Positions 22,928-31,998 are shown, numbered from the stretch's first letter. The stretch is 35,786 nucleotides of DNA from Acidimicrobiia bacterium (GCA_022821445.1 JAJEDQ010000008.1:1-35786); one strand, 5' to 3'. Notes: a model not told the origin generated them from the letters alone. Program-made: numbers and translations.

Positions 22928-24667
22928 ATGCGAACTGACTATTGCGGCGAGTTGCGCGCCGATGACATTGGCCGAGAGGTATCGGTGTGCGGATGGGTGG
23001 ACCGGCGCCGGGAGCACGGCGAGAATCTGGCGTTCATCGACCTGAGGGACCGCTCCGGGGTGATCCAGTGCGTGGTTGACGAGCGCCATGACCTGCGCTC
23101 GGAATATGTGGTCCGCATCAGCGGCACCGTGAGGCCCCGGCCCGAGGGCACCGTCAACCCCAAGCTGGACACCGGCGAGGTGGAAATCGGCGACTGTCAG
23201 GTAGAGGTTCTGTCGGCCGCCGAGCCCCCGCCGTTCCCGCTGCACTCCCGCACCGAGGTAGACGAGAACGTGCGCCTGCGCCACCGCTACGTCGACCTGC
23301 GGGGAGAGCGCCTCCAGCGCAACCTGGCGCTTCGGGCGAAGGTCAACAGCGCCATCCGCCGCTCGATGGAGGCGCAGCGCTTCACTGAGATCGAGACTCC
23401 CATGCTGGTGGCCTCCACCCCTGAGGGAGCCCGCGACTTCGTGGTGCCGTCGCGCCTGCACCCCGGGCGCTTCTACGCCCTGCCCCAGTCGCCCCAGATC
23501 TTCAAGCAGCTCTGCATGGTGGGCGGTCTCGACCGCTACTACCAGATCGCCCGCTGCCTGCGCGACGAGGATCTCCGGGCCGACCGGCAGTTCGAGTTCA
23601 TGCAGCTCGATGCCGAGGCCAGCTTCGCGGGCCAAGACGAGGTGATGGCCTTCATCACCGAGGCAGTTGCCGCCGCGGTGGAGGCGGCCACCGGCAACCG
23701 TCCCGACGAACCCATCTTCATGACCTGGACCGATGCCATGGAGCGGTTCGGCTCCGACAAGCCCGACGTGCGCTTCGGGATCGAGCTGATCGAGCTGACC
23801 GGGCTGTTCGAGGGCACCGAGGCCAAGGTCTTCCAGGTGGAGTGCGTCAAGGGCATCAACCACAATGGGGGAGGTGAGAGCCTGGGCCGCAACGCCATCG
23901 ACGAATTAACCCGAAAGTGCCAGCAATGGGGAGCCAAAGGCCTGGCCTGGTTCCGGGTGGGAGACGACGGTGCCCTCGACGGTGCGTTGACCAAGTTCAT
24001 GTCCGATCAGGAGCGGGCCGCGCTCGGCCCGGCCATGGGGGCCGAGACCGGAGACCTGTTGCTGTTGATCGCCGACCGCCGAAAGAAGGTGCGCGACATC
24101 CTCGGCCTGCTCCGCTTGGAGCTGGGCCGTCCGCCCATCACCGAGGGCGGCCTGAACTTTGTGTGGGTCACCGACTTCCCGCTATTCGAGTCGATCGACG
24201 ACCAGGGCCGTCCCATCGCCGCCCACCACCCCTTCACCATGCCCCACGCCGACGATGTGGGTCTGTTAGACGGCGAGGGCGAGGAACTGCTGGCGATGCG
24301 CTCGCAGGCTTACGACTTGGTGCTCAACGGCTGGGAGCTGGGGTCGGGAAGCGTGCGGATCCACCAGCCCGACATCCAGCGGTCGGTATTCCGGGCCCTG
24401 GGCATCAGCGACGCTGAAGCCGAGGAGCGCTTCGGTTTTCTGCTGGAAGCCTTCCGCTATGGCGCGCCGCCCCACGCCGGTTTCGCCTTCGGCATCGACC
24501 GGCTGGTGGCCATCTTGGCCGGGGAGGAGAACATCCGCGAGGTGATTGCCTTCCCCAAGACCCAATCGGGCGCCGACCCGCTGTCCAACTCGCCCACTCC
24601 GATCGCCGACCGCCACCTCGACGAGCTCGGCCTGCGCGTTCTTCCGCCGCCCGCCGCCTCCACCTAA
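22928..24667 (+). CDS. aspS: aspartyl-tRNA synthetase (bacterial type)
   Basis: Charges tRNA-Asp, possibly also tRNA-Asn (579 aa, class IIb). OB-fold anticodon domain (VSVCGWVDRRREHGENLAFIDLRDRSG) at residues 15-100, core with LPQSPQIFKQLCMVGG, motif 2 RDEDLRADRQFEFMQLD, the bacterial GAD insertion (about 290-420), and motif 3 GFAFGIDRLVAIL. Ten bases after hisS, with AAGGAG near the hisS stop as a possible ribosome binding site. Whether it is non-discriminating depends on gatCAB/asnS elsewhere. Confidence 0.97.
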   Translation: MRTDYCGELRADDIGREVSVCGWVDRRREHGENLAFIDLRDRSGVIQCVVDERHDLRSEYVVRISGTVRPRPEGTVNPKLDTGEVEIGDCQVEVLSAAEPPPFPLHSRTEVDENVRLRHRYVDLRGERLQRNLALRAKVNSAIRRSMEAQRFTEIETPMLVASTPEGARDFVVPSRLHPGRFYALPQSPQIFKQLCMVGGLDRYYQIARCLRDEDLRADRQFEFMQLDAEASFAGQDEVMAFITEAVAAAVEAATGNRPDEPIFMTWTDAMERFGSDKPDVRFGIELIELTGLFEGTEAKVFQVECVKGINHNGGGESLGRNAIDELTRKCQQWGAKGLAWFRVGDDGALDGALTKFMSDQERAALGPAMGAETGDLLLLIADRRKKVRDILGLLRLELGRPPITEGGLNFVWVTDFPLFESIDDQGRPIAAHHPFTMPHADDVGLLDGEGEELLAMRSQAYDLVLNGWELGSGSVRIHQPDIQRSVFRALGISDAEAEERFGFLLEAFRYGAPPHAGFAFGIDRLVAILAGEENIREVIAFPKTQSGADPLSNSPTPIADRHLDELGLRVLPPPAAST

Positions 24668-24671
24668 GCCG

Positions 24672-24704
24672 ATGGAGCGCGGCAGCCGGGCCAGATGGCG
24701 ATGA
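24672..24704 (+). CDS. 10-codon mini-ORF after aspS
   Basis: ATG 24672 to TGA 24704, reading MERGSRARWR. It begins 4 bases after the aspS stop and overlaps the next mini-ORF by ATGA. No likeness to its neighbours was seen; it is listed because it links aspS to the rarA relay. Could be chance. Confidence 0.2.
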   Translation: MERGSRARWR

Positions 24705-24769
24705 GCGGGGATCTGTTTGCCGTTCAGCCCGCCCAGCGGCGACCTAGATGCTCAGCATGTTCACCATGA
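24701..24769 (+). CDS. 22-codon mini-ORF copying the RarA N-terminus
   Basis: Starts MSGDLFAVQPAQRRP; rarA at 24766 starts [15 protein letters not shown]. The first seven codons match at 19 of 21 bases (GGG/GGC and GAT/GAC synonymous). After them, GTTC…ACCTAG loosely resembles the end of aspS (GTTC…ACCTAA). Its TGA overlaps the rarA ATG by ATGA. The 65-base period is out of frame. Confidence 0.4.
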   Translation: MSGDLFAVQPAQRRPRCSACSP

Positions 24770-26082
24770 GCGGCGACCTGTTTGCCGCTGCCGCTGCCGA
24801 GCGCCTGGCCGAGACCGCGCCGCTGGCTGATCGGCTCCGGCCCCGCAACCTGGACGAGCTAGTCGGCCAGGGACACCTGCTGGGACGGGGCAAGCCGCTT
24901 CGCCGGCTCATCGAGTCGGACCGCTTGTCGTCGGCCATCTTGTGGGGGCCGCCGGGCACGGGCAAGACCACCATCGCCCGGCTGGTGGCCGGTACTACTG
25001 CTCGGGCCTACATCCAGCTATCCGCGGTGACGGCCACCGTCAAGGATGTGCGGGAAGTGATCGCCTCGGCCCGCGACCGCCTCGGCCAGCACGATCAGGG
25101 CACAATCCTGTTCCTCGACGAGGTGCACCGGTTCAACCGGGCCCAGCAGGATGCCTTGCTGCCCGCAGTGGAGTCTGGGCTCATCACCCTGATCGGGGCG
25201 ACCACCGAGAACCCGTACTTCGAGGTGAACCCGCCGCTGCGGTCCCGCTCCACCCTGTTCCGCCTCGAGCCCCTCGACGGCGATGCGCTGGACGAACTGC
25301 TGCGCCGGGGGCTGGCGGCAGAGGGCGCAGAAGCCGACGACGATGCCTTGGATCACCTGTCGATCCAGGCCGCGGGAGACGGCCGCCAGGCCCTGACCAG
25401 CCTGGAGGTGGCCGTGGTCCTGGCGTCAGCCCAGGACAGCGATCCTCCCCGCGTCACCCTGTCCGACGCCGAGAACGCCCTGGGGGCCAGCGCGGTCCGC
25501 TATGGCCGCGACGAGCACTACGACATCATCAGCGCGTTCATCAAGAGCCTGCGGGGATCCGACCCCGACGCCGGGCTGTACTGGCTTTCGCGAATGCTGG
25601 AGGCGGGGGAGGATCCCCGGTTCATCGCCCGCCGGATGGTGATTCTGGCCTCCGAGGACATCGGCATGGCCGACTCCCAGGCTTTGGTGGTGGCCGACGC
25701 CGCCGCCCGAGCGGTGGAGTACGTAGGCCTGCCCGAAGCGCAGCTCAATCTGGCCCACGCGGTGGTGTATCTGGCCACCGCCCCCAAGTCGAACACGGTC
25801 ACCACTGCGTTGGGAAGGGCCCGGGCCGACGCCGGAGACGGCAGCGGTGAGGTGCCGTCCCACCTCCGAGACGCCCATTACCCGGGGGCGGCCGGCCTAG
25901 GGCACGGCGCAGGCTACGTGTATCCTCATGATGATCCCCAGGGCTGGGTGAGCCAGCAATATCGCCCCGATCGCTTTGAGGATCAGCGCTATTACCATCC
26001 CTCACAACACGGTGCCGAAAGGGAGATTGGCCGGAGAATGATGGATCGGAAAACAGACACCAACGACAGCGAGGAGAGCTGA
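24766..26082 (+). CDS. rarA: replication-associated recombination ATPase RarA (MgsA)
   Basis: AAA+ clamp-loader-like ATPase (438 aa) acting at stalled forks. [16 protein letters not shown], Walker [11 protein letters not shown], Walker [12 protein letters not shown], sensor [18 protein letters not shown], then the MgsA C-terminal tetramerisation region with [23 protein letters not shown] and a final [25 protein letters not shown] block. The start at ATG 24766 gives the family N-terminus [16 protein letters not shown] and overlaps the mini-ORF stop; in-frame ATGs at 24748 and 24757 are alternatives. Confidence 0.95.
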   Translation: MSGDLFAAAAAERLAETAPLADRLRPRNLDELVGQGHLLGRGKPLRRLIESDRLSSAILWGPPGTGKTTIARLVAGTTARAYIQLSAVTATVKDVREVIASARDRLGQHDQGTILFLDEVHRFNRAQQDALLPAVESGLITLIGATTENPYFEVNPPLRSRSTLFRLEPLDGDALDELLRRGLAAEGAEADDDALDHLSIQAAGDGRQALTSLEVAVVLASAQDSDPPRVTLSDAENALGASAVRYGRDEHYDIISAFIKSLRGSDPDAGLYWLSRMLEAGEDPRFIARRMVILASEDIGMADSQALVVADAAARAVEYVGLPEAQLNLAHAVVYLATAPKSNTVTTALGRARADAGDGSGEVPSHLRDAHYPGAAGLGHGAGYVYPHDDPQGWVSQQYRPDRFEDQRYYHPSQHGAEREIGRRMMDRKTDTNDSEES

Positions 26083-26330
26083 TGCCCAAGCGACTTGTGT
26101 GGTTTGCCGCCGGGGCTGGTGCCGGCGCGGCCGGTGCGTCGTATGTGCGCCGCAAGCTGCGCCAGGCCGCCCAGCGAGCGGTTCCCATCAGGCCGAGTTC
26201 TGGTGCCAGCGCCCGCGTCAAGGCGGCTGCCTCTGAAGCCCGGGCCGCCTTGGCCGAGGGGACTGCCGCGGTCCGGCGCTATCGGGCCGAGATCGCCCGT
26301 CGGGCCCTCGACGATCCGCCGGGTCGATAG
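26082..26330 (+). CDS. small membrane protein, DUF6167-like
   Basis: Protein of 82 aa overlapping the rarA stop (TGATG). An N-terminal Gly/Ala-rich span (about 5-21, VWFAAGAGAGAAGASY) is followed by a basic, Ala-rich helical tail. A similar small protein lies between rarA and alaS in many actinobacteria (DUF6167, from memory), which fits in size and layout. Function unknown. Confidence 0.7.
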   Translation: MPKRLVWFAAGAGAGAAGASYVRRKLRQAAQRAVPIRPSSGASARVKAAASEARAALAEGTAAVRRYRAEIARRALDDPPGR

Positions 26331-26339
26331 GAAGGCGTC

Positions 26340-28916
26340 TTGACCCCCAAGCGAGCCCAAGAGATCCGCAGCGCATTCACCTCCTTCTTCGGCGAGCGGG
26401 GCCATGCCGTGCTGCCGTCGGCCAGCCTCATTCCCCGTGATCCCACGGTGTTGTTCACCGTGGCCGGGATGGTGCCGTTCAAGCCCTTCTTCCTCGGCGA
26501 GGAGGCGTCCCCCCATCCCCGGGCCGTCACCGTCCAGAAGTGCGTGCGGGCCGGCGGCAAGCACAACGACCTCGACGAGATCGGCCGCACCCGCCGCCAT
26601 CTCACCTTCTTCGAGATGCTGGGCAATTTCAGCTTCGGCGACTACTTCAAAACCGAGGCCATCGACTGGGCCTGGGAGTTCGTCACCGAGGGTCTGGGCT
26701 TCGACCCCGACCGGCTGTGGATCACCGTCCACCTCAGCGACGATGAGGCCGCGGAGATCTGGCGGGACGTGGCCGGGGTGTCTCCCGACCGAATCCAGCG
26801 GATGGGCAAGGACAATTACTGGCGCATGGCCGATACCGGCCCGTGCGGCCCCTGCTCGGAGATATTCTTCGACAAGGGGCCGGAGTTCGGCCCCGACGGC
26901 GGCCCGGCTCACGGCGGGGACGAGCGGTTCCTGGAGTTCTGGAACCTGGTGTTCATGCAGTTCGACCAGCGTCCCGACGGCCAGGTTCCCCTGCCCAAGC
27001 CCAGCATCGACACCGGGGCCGGCCTGGAGCGGATTCTCACCCTGATCCAGGGGGTGGAGTCGGTATTCGACATCGACGAGATGGCCGAATTGGTGGGCGA
27101 AGCCTCCGCGGTGACCGGCGTGAAGCTCGGTGCGGCCGAGCACAGCGACGTCACCCTGCGGATACTGGCCGAGCACGCCCGCACCATGACCTTCCTCATC
27201 TCCGATGGCGTGTTCCCATCCAACGAGGATCGGGGCTACGTGCTGCGCCGCATCATGCGCCGCGCCATCCGCCGGGCCTACATGCTCGGGGTCACTGAGG
27301 TGGTCACCCCCAAGCTGGTCGACAAAGTGGTCGACATCATGGGCCCGGACTATCCCGACATCGCGGCCGACCACAGCTTCGTTCGAGACGTGGTGGCCCG
27401 CGAGGAGGAGGGCTTTCGGACCACCCTCGCCCAGGGATCCCAGATCTTGGACGACGCCATCGACCGCCTGGGCGAAGACGGGGCTTTGCCCGGCGACCTG
27501 GCCTTCCTCTTGCACGACACCTACGGCTTCCCGGTCGAGGTCACCGAGGAGACAGCCCGGGAACGGGGAGTGGCAGTAGACCGTGCTGGTTTCGACCAGC
27601 ACATGGAGGGCCAGCGATCCCGAGCCCGCGAGGACTTCGACGCCCGGCACGCCACCGCGGCCGACGTTTCGTCTTACGCCGCGCTGGTGGCCCAACACGG
27701 TCCCACCGAGTTCATCGGCCGGGACTTCGACACCACCGAAGCCGTGGTATTGGCCGTCACCGACGATGGCATTGTCTTGGACCGAACCCCGTTCTATGCC
27801 GAGGCCGGTGGCCAGGTGGGCGACACCGGAACCATCACCTCACCCACCGGGCGGGCCGAGGTGTCCGACACCACCTATGTGGTGCCCGATCTCCATCTGC
27901 ACCATGTGACGGCCATCGACGGTCAGATCACCGTCGGACAGACGGTGATAGCAGCTATCGACGCCGACCGCCGGGCCGCCATTCGGCGCAACCACACGGC
28001 GACCCACCTGTTGCACTGGGCGTTGAAGGAGACCCTGGGCGACCACGTCAAGCAGCAGGGCTCGCTGGTGGCCGACGACCGGCTGCGCTTCGACTTCACC
28101 CACTTTGAGGCGCTGACGCACGAGCAGATTGCCGAGATCGAGCGGCTGGCCAACGCCGACATTCTGGACAATCCCGCCACCCGCAACTATGAGACGTCCA
28201 TGGCCGAGGCCACCGAGGCCGGAGCCATCGCCTTTTTCGGCGACAAGTACGGCGACCGGGTTCGGGTGCTCGAGGCCGGGCCGCACTCCATCGAGCTGTG
28301 CGGGGGCACCCATGTGCGGGCTTTGGGCGACATCGGTCCGGTCAAGATCATCTCTGAGGGCTCGATCGGGGCCAACATCCGCCGCATCGAGGCGGTGAGC
28401 GGCACCCGCCCAGTCGAAATGCTCACTGAGCGCGAACAGGTGCTGGCCCAGGCGGCTGAGCGCTTGGGCGTGCCCGTCGAACAGCTGTCGGCGGGGGCCG
28501 ACAAGCGCATGGCCGAGATCAAGAGCCTACGAGCCGAACTGGCCGAGCTGCGCAAGGCGGCATCGTCTGATCAGTCGGGGGATTTGGCCCAGGAGGCCGT
28601 CGACGGGGTGGTTGTGGCCGCAGTCGATGGAGTGGACCGAGGGCAGTTGCGCGACCTGGCCATTGCCACCCGAGACCGCCCCGGCGTGAATGCCGTCGTC
28701 CTCGGGGCCGCTCCCGAGGGAGGCGGGGCGGCCCTGGTTGCCGCGGTGGCCGCCGACTGCGACCTGAACGCGGGCGAGTTGATCGCCGAAGCGGCTGCCA
28801 CCATCGGCGGCGGCGGAGGCCGAGACGCCAAGCTGGCCATCGCCGGCGGCCGGGATCCGTCGCGGCTGGCAGAAGCCCTCGACCAAGTGCGAGCCGCCGC
28901 TGGCATTGGCGGCTGA
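26340..28916 (+). CDS. alaS: alanyl-tRNA synthetase
   Basis: Charges tRNA-Ala and edits mis-made Ser/Gly-tRNA (858 aa). Start TTG 26340 with GGAAGG nine bases upstream. Catalytic domain: GGKHNDLDEIGRTRRHLTFFEM and GNFSFGDYFK, then GPCGPCSEIF. Editing domain zinc site HTATH (His552, His556) with CGGTH (Cys654, His658) complete. C-terminal coiled region and the C-Ala domain ending GGGGGRDAKLAIAGG. Overlaps ruvX by TGATG. Confidence 0.97.
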   Translation: MTPKRAQEIRSAFTSFFGERGHAVLPSASLIPRDPTVLFTVAGMVPFKPFFLGEEASPHPRAVTVQKCVRAGGKHNDLDEIGRTRRHLTFFEMLGNFSFGDYFKTEAIDWAWEFVTEGLGFDPDRLWITVHLSDDEAAEIWRDVAGVSPDRIQRMGKDNYWRMADTGPCGPCSEIFFDKGPEFGPDGGPAHGGDERFLEFWNLVFMQFDQRPDGQVPLPKPSIDTGAGLERILTLIQGVESVFDIDEMAELVGEASAVTGVKLGAAEHSDVTLRILAEHARTMTFLISDGVFPSNEDRGYVLRRIMRRAIRRAYMLGVTEVVTPKLVDKVVDIMGPDYPDIAADHSFVRDVVAREEEGFRTTLAQGSQILDDAIDRLGEDGALPGDLAFLLHDTYGFPVEVTEETARERGVAVDRAGFDQHMEGQRSRAREDFDARHATAADVSSYAALVAQHGPTEFIGRDFDTTEAVVLAVTDDGIVLDRTPFYAEAGGQVGDTGTITSPTGRAEVSDTTYVVPDLHLHHVTAIDGQITVGQTVIAAIDADRRAAIRRNHTATHLLHWALKETLGDHVKQQGSLVADDRLRFDFTHFEALTHEQIAEIERLANADILDNPATRNYETSMAEATEAGAIAFFGDKYGDRVRVLEAGPHSIELCGGTHVRALGDIGPVKIISEGSIGANIRRIEAVSGTRPVEMLTEREQVLAQAAERLGVPVEQLSAGADKRMAEIKSLRAELAELRKAASSDQSGDLAQEAVDGVVVAAVDGVDRGQLRDLAIATRDRPGVNAVVLGAAPEGGGAALVAAVAADCDLNAGELIAEAAATIGGGGGRDAKLAIAGGRDPSRLAEALDQVRAAAGIGG

Positions 28917-29332
28917 TGGGGGCAAGGGCGCTGGGCATCGACCTCGGCGAGCGCCGCATCGGAGTGGCTGTTTCCGACGCCGGAGGCCGGGTGGCCACTC
29001 CCATCACCGTGATCGAGCGCTCTGGCAGTCGAAACCGAGACCACCAGCGGATCTCCGAACTGGTTGCCGAGTATGAGGCCGGGGCGGTGGTGGTGGGCCT
29101 TCCCCTCTCGCTGGACGGCAGCGCCGGTCCAGCCGCTCAGGCCGCAGAGCAAGAAGCCGGGGAGCTGGAGGCGGCGCTGGCCGTGCCGGTATTGACCCAC
29201 GACGAGCGGTTCACCACCGCCATTGCCGAGCGGGCTCTGGCCGAGTCGGGGCTTAGCGGCAAGGCCCGTCGCCAGCGGGTTGACATGGTGGCCGCGTCGG
29301 TCATTCTCCAGAGCTGGCTGGACGCCCCATGA
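28916..29332 (+). CDS. ruvX: YqgF/RuvX family RNase H-fold protein
   Basis: Protein of 138 aa with RNase H-fold motifs: GIDLGERRIGVAVSD at the start, VVVGLPLSLDGSAG in the middle, LTHDERFTT and the last DMVAASVILQSWLD with a conserved Asp. The family is linked to 16S rRNA 5'-end maturation and also proposed as a Holliday junction resolvase; both are literature ideas, not readable here. Placed between alaS and mltG as in other actinobacteria, with overlaps on both sides (TGATG, ATGA). Confidence 0.93.
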   Translation: MGARALGIDLGERRIGVAVSDAGGRVATPITVIERSGSRNRDHQRISELVAEYEAGAVVVGLPLSLDGSAGPAAQAAEQEAGELEAALAVPVLTHDERFTTAIAERALAESGLSGKARRQRVDMVAASVILQSWLDAP

Positions 29333-30420
29333 GCACAGAAGAGGACTGGGACTGGTTGCCTCGGAGAACCTCCACCCTGACCCGGGTCGTCATCCTGCTG
29401 GGCCTGTTGGGCGTGGTTGTGCTGATCGCCTCGCTGTTGATCAAGGGTTGGATCGATGACCGGCTCGACCCCCCCGGAGAGGAGGGTCCGGAATTGGTGG
29501 TCAGTATTCCCCAAGGGGCGTCGATCAACGACATCGCCCGTATTCTCGAAGACGAGGGTGTGGTGCCCAACTCCACGGTGTTCCGCTACTACCTGCGCTA
29601 CAAGGACGCCGGTGACTTCCAGGCCGGCAATTACATCCTGAATGAGAATATGGCGGTATGGCGGGCCAAAGACGTGCTCTTGGCCGGTCCCGCCTCCGGA
29701 CCAGTGGAGGATTCCTTGCGGGTGTTGGTGCCCGAAGGCCTAACGCTGGTCCAGATGCAAGGCCAGCTATTGGATCAGCTTCCCACCTTCGACGCCGACG
29801 AATTGGCCCGCGCCCTGGCCTTTCCACCCTTGCGGTCCGACTATCAGCCGCCCACCAGCACGTTGGAGGGAATGCTCTTCCCCGACACTTATCTGCTCGA
29901 CGCGGCCACCGCCGATGACGAGGCCGCCATCGTTGTCCGCATGGTCAACCAGTTCGACCTTGTGGCCGATGAAGTGGGCCTGGATGCCGCTCCCGAGACG
30001 GTGGGTCTGAGTCCCTACCAAGTGGTCATCGTGGCCTCGCTGATCGAAAAGGAGGCCCTCATCGACGAAGACCGGGCCAAGATAGCCCGGGTGATCTACA
30101 ACCGGTTGGGCCTGGGAATGCCGCTCCAGATCGACGCCGCGGTGCGCTACGCGCTGAACAAGCCCTCCGAGCCGTTGACCTTGTCGGACCTGAGCGTGGA
30201 CAATCCTTACAATGTGTACAACCGAACCGGCTTGCCGCCCGGTCCAATCGCCGCTCCCGGTCGGGCGTCGCTCGAGGCGGCGTTGAACCCTGCCGAGGGC
30301 TTCTGGCAGTTCTACGCCCGCACCGACGATCCCGTGCCCGGCGCCCACACCTTCAGCGTCACCTTCGAGGAGCACGAAGAAGCGGTGGCCATCTGCCGGG
30401 AGAAAGACCTGGGATGCTGA
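29329..30420 (+). CDS. mltG: endolytic transglycosylase MltG
   Basis: Membrane-anchored (363 aa) enzyme that cuts nascent peptidoglycan strands. One N-terminal span (about 18-41), a LysM-like portion (VVSIPQGASINDIARIL), then the YceG core. The catalytic Glu is Glu240 in ASLIEKEA, followed by KIARVIYNRL, MPLQIDAAVRYAL, the NPYNVYNRTGLPPGPIAAPG block and a FYART-type end. The last codons (AICREKDLGC) are partly copied in the mini-ORF that follows. Confidence 0.96.
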   Translation: MSTEEDWDWLPRRTSTLTRVVILLGLLGVVVLIASLLIKGWIDDRLDPPGEEGPELVVSIPQGASINDIARILEDEGVVPNSTVFRYYLRYKDAGDFQAGNYILNENMAVWRAKDVLLAGPASGPVEDSLRVLVPEGLTLVQMQGQLLDQLPTFDADELARALAFPPLRSDYQPPTSTLEGMLFPDTYLLDAATADDEAAIVVRMVNQFDLVADEVGLDAAPETVGLSPYQVVIVASLIEKEALIDEDRAKIARVIYNRLGLGMPLQIDAAVRYALNKPSEPLTLSDLSVDNPYNVYNRTGLPPGPIAAPGRASLEAALNPAEGFWQFYARTDDPVPGAHTFSVTFEEHEEAVAICREKDLGC

Positions 30421-30460
30421 CCGCCATAACCGGTGGAGAACGGAGCCTGGGATGCTGACC
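30408..30460 (+). repeat. 38-bp-period direct repeat at the mltG/aroE junction
   Basis: CCTGGGATGCTGACC occurs exactly at 30408-30422 and 30446-30460; extending it to nCCAT gives 19 of 20 matches. The region between also resembles the mltG 3' end (from GCCAT at 30388) with a 3-base insertion. The unit therefore joins the aroE start to the mltG end. Confidence 0.9.
30414..30458 (+). CDS. 14-codon chimeric mini-ORF between mltG and aroE
   Basis: ATG 30414 overlaps the mltG stop (ATGCTGA). It reads MLTAI (compare aroE MLTPI) and then TGGERSLGC (compare mltG CREKDLGC), stopping at 30456-30458, which again overlaps the aroE ATG as ATGCTGA. The two overlaps are identical in form. Confidence 0.4.
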   Translation: MLTAITGGERSLGC

Positions 30461-31303
30461 CCCATCGGGGTGCCAGCCGGCACGGAGGTGGCGGCCGGGG
30501 TGATCGGCTATCCGGTACGGCACTCCCTGTCCCCGACGATCTGCCAGGCCGCGTTCGACGAGTTGGGCCTGGATTGGGTCTACGCCGCCTTCGAAGTGCT
30601 TCCCGGCGATGCCAGCAAGGCCCTCGACCATATGCGGGCCCAGGGCATGGCCGGGTTGTCGGTGACCATGCCCCACAAAGCCGATGTGGCCGCGGCGGCA
30701 GATGAGCTGAGTCCCGCCGCGGCGGCTTTGGGGGTGGTGAACTGCGTGAGCCGCGATGGCGCTCGGCTGATCGGCCACAACACCGATGGGGCCGGATTCT
30801 GCGACGCCCTGCTCGCCGACGGGGTGGAGCTGGCCGGGATCGGATGCGCGGTGCTGGGCGCGGGCGGAGCGGCCCGGGCGGTGGTGGCCGAACTGGCCCG
30901 CCGGGGGGCAGGCGAGGTGGCGGTGATGGCCCGTCGGCCGGAGCCGGCGGCATCGGCCGCGGCACTGGCTGGATCGGTGGGCACGACGGCGAGGCCAAAC
31001 GACGTAGGGAGGTACCAGCTGGTGGTGAACGCCACCCCGGTGGGGATGGCCGAAACCGAAGGCGCGGGCAAGCTGCCCATTGACCCCGACCTCCTCCACC
31101 CCCAACAGCATGTGGCCGAGTTGGTCTACAACCCGCTCCAAACTCCGCTGCTGGCCGAATGCCATCGCAGAGGCGTGCCGGCGTCCAACGGGGTGGGCAT
31201 GCTGGTGTACCAGGCCGCCCACGCCGTTCGGATATGGACCGGTTCCGAGCCGCCGGTGGACGCCATGACCGCCGCGGCCACCGCCGCGCTGAAGATGAGA
31301 TGA
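30452..31303 (+). CDS. aroE: shikimate dehydrogenase
   Basis: Reduces 3-dehydroshikimate to shikimate with NADPH (283 aa). IGYPVRHSLSP at the substrate site, catalytic Lys76 in SVTMPHK and Asp112 in HNTDG, the NADP loop VLGAGGAARAV, and NATPVGM. The start ATG 30452 overlaps the mini-ORF stop; GGAGAACGGAG lies upstream. It is separated from aroK-aroB-aroQ by the prepilin peptidase gene. Confidence 0.95.
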   Translation: MLTPIGVPAGTEVAAGVIGYPVRHSLSPTICQAAFDELGLDWVYAAFEVLPGDASKALDHMRAQGMAGLSVTMPHKADVAAAADELSPAAAALGVVNCVSRDGARLIGHNTDGAGFCDALLADGVELAGIGCAVLGAGGAARAVVAELARRGAGEVAVMARRPEPAASAAALAGSVGTTARPNDVGRYQLVVNATPVGMAETEGAGKLPIDPDLLHPQQHVAELVYNPLQTPLLAECHRRGVPASNGVGMLVYQAAHAVRIWTGSEPPVDAMTAAATAALKMR

Positions 31304-31998
31304 GCAAAGCGGCCATGGTCATCGCCGGGGTGGCCATCGGCACTGTGGCCGGCCGTTTCCTGTTGCCGCTTGTGTGGAGCTTCGGCGTGCGCAACAGCCG
31401 TTCCCTGCGGGCAATGGTCCCGTTGTTCACCGCCATTGCACTGGGGACGGCCGGAGGCCTATTGGGCACGACCTGGGATGTGGCGCCGGTCTGGGCGCTG
31501 TTCGTCGCGCTGGTTGCCGTTACCACCGTGGATCTGTTCCACTACCGCATCCCCAACGCCATTGTGTTTCCAGTGGTGTTGGTGCTGCTGGCGCTGATGA
31601 CCCTCATCTCGCTGCTGCGCCATGAGCCAGGGGCCATCGGCCAAGCGGCCGCCGCCGCCGGGCTCTATGGCGGCATCCTGGCCATTCTCCACTCGGCTTC
31701 CAGGGGCAGTCTCGGGTGGGGCGATGTGAAGCTGTCGCTGCCGTTGGGCCTGGTACTCGGCTGGGTGGGAGAGGGGTACGGCCAGTCTTTGGTGGCCGTG
31801 CTTCTGGCCTTCGGCCTGGCCTCTGTGCTGGGGGCGATCATGGGCCTTTTGGTGTGGGGAATCCGGGCTCTGGGCGTCGAGCTCCTGCCCGACCCCTTGG
31901 CTGACCCTGACAACCCCCGCCCCACGGTTTTCCCCTTTGCGCCGTCGATGGCGGTCGCCGCCGCAGCCATCGTCCTCGCACTGCCGGCAACGAGTTGA
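31300..31998 (+). CDS. A24 prepilin peptidase-like aspartic protease
   Basis: Polytopic membrane protein (232 aa) of the type IV prepilin peptidase family without the N-terminal methylase domain. The two catalytic aspartates are present: Asp78 in TTVDLFHYRIPN and Asp142 in GWGDVKL (GxGD motif). About seven hydrophobic segments. Start at ATG 31300, overlapping aroE by ATGA; the frame is open further upstream only within aroE. It probably processes pilin-like (Flp/Tad or competence) signal peptides; no pilin gene is in the window. Confidence 0.87.
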   Translation: MSKAAMVIAGVAIGTVAGRFLLPLVWSFGVRNSRSLRAMVPLFTAIALGTAGGLLGTTWDVAPVWALFVALVAVTTVDLFHYRIPNAIVFPVVLVLLALMTLISLLRHEPGAIGQAAAAAGLYGGILAILHSASRGSLGWGDVKLSLPLGLVLGWVGEGYGQSLVAVLLAFGLASVLGAIMGLLVWGIRALGVELLPDPLADPDNPRPTVFPFAPSMAVAAAAIVLALPATS

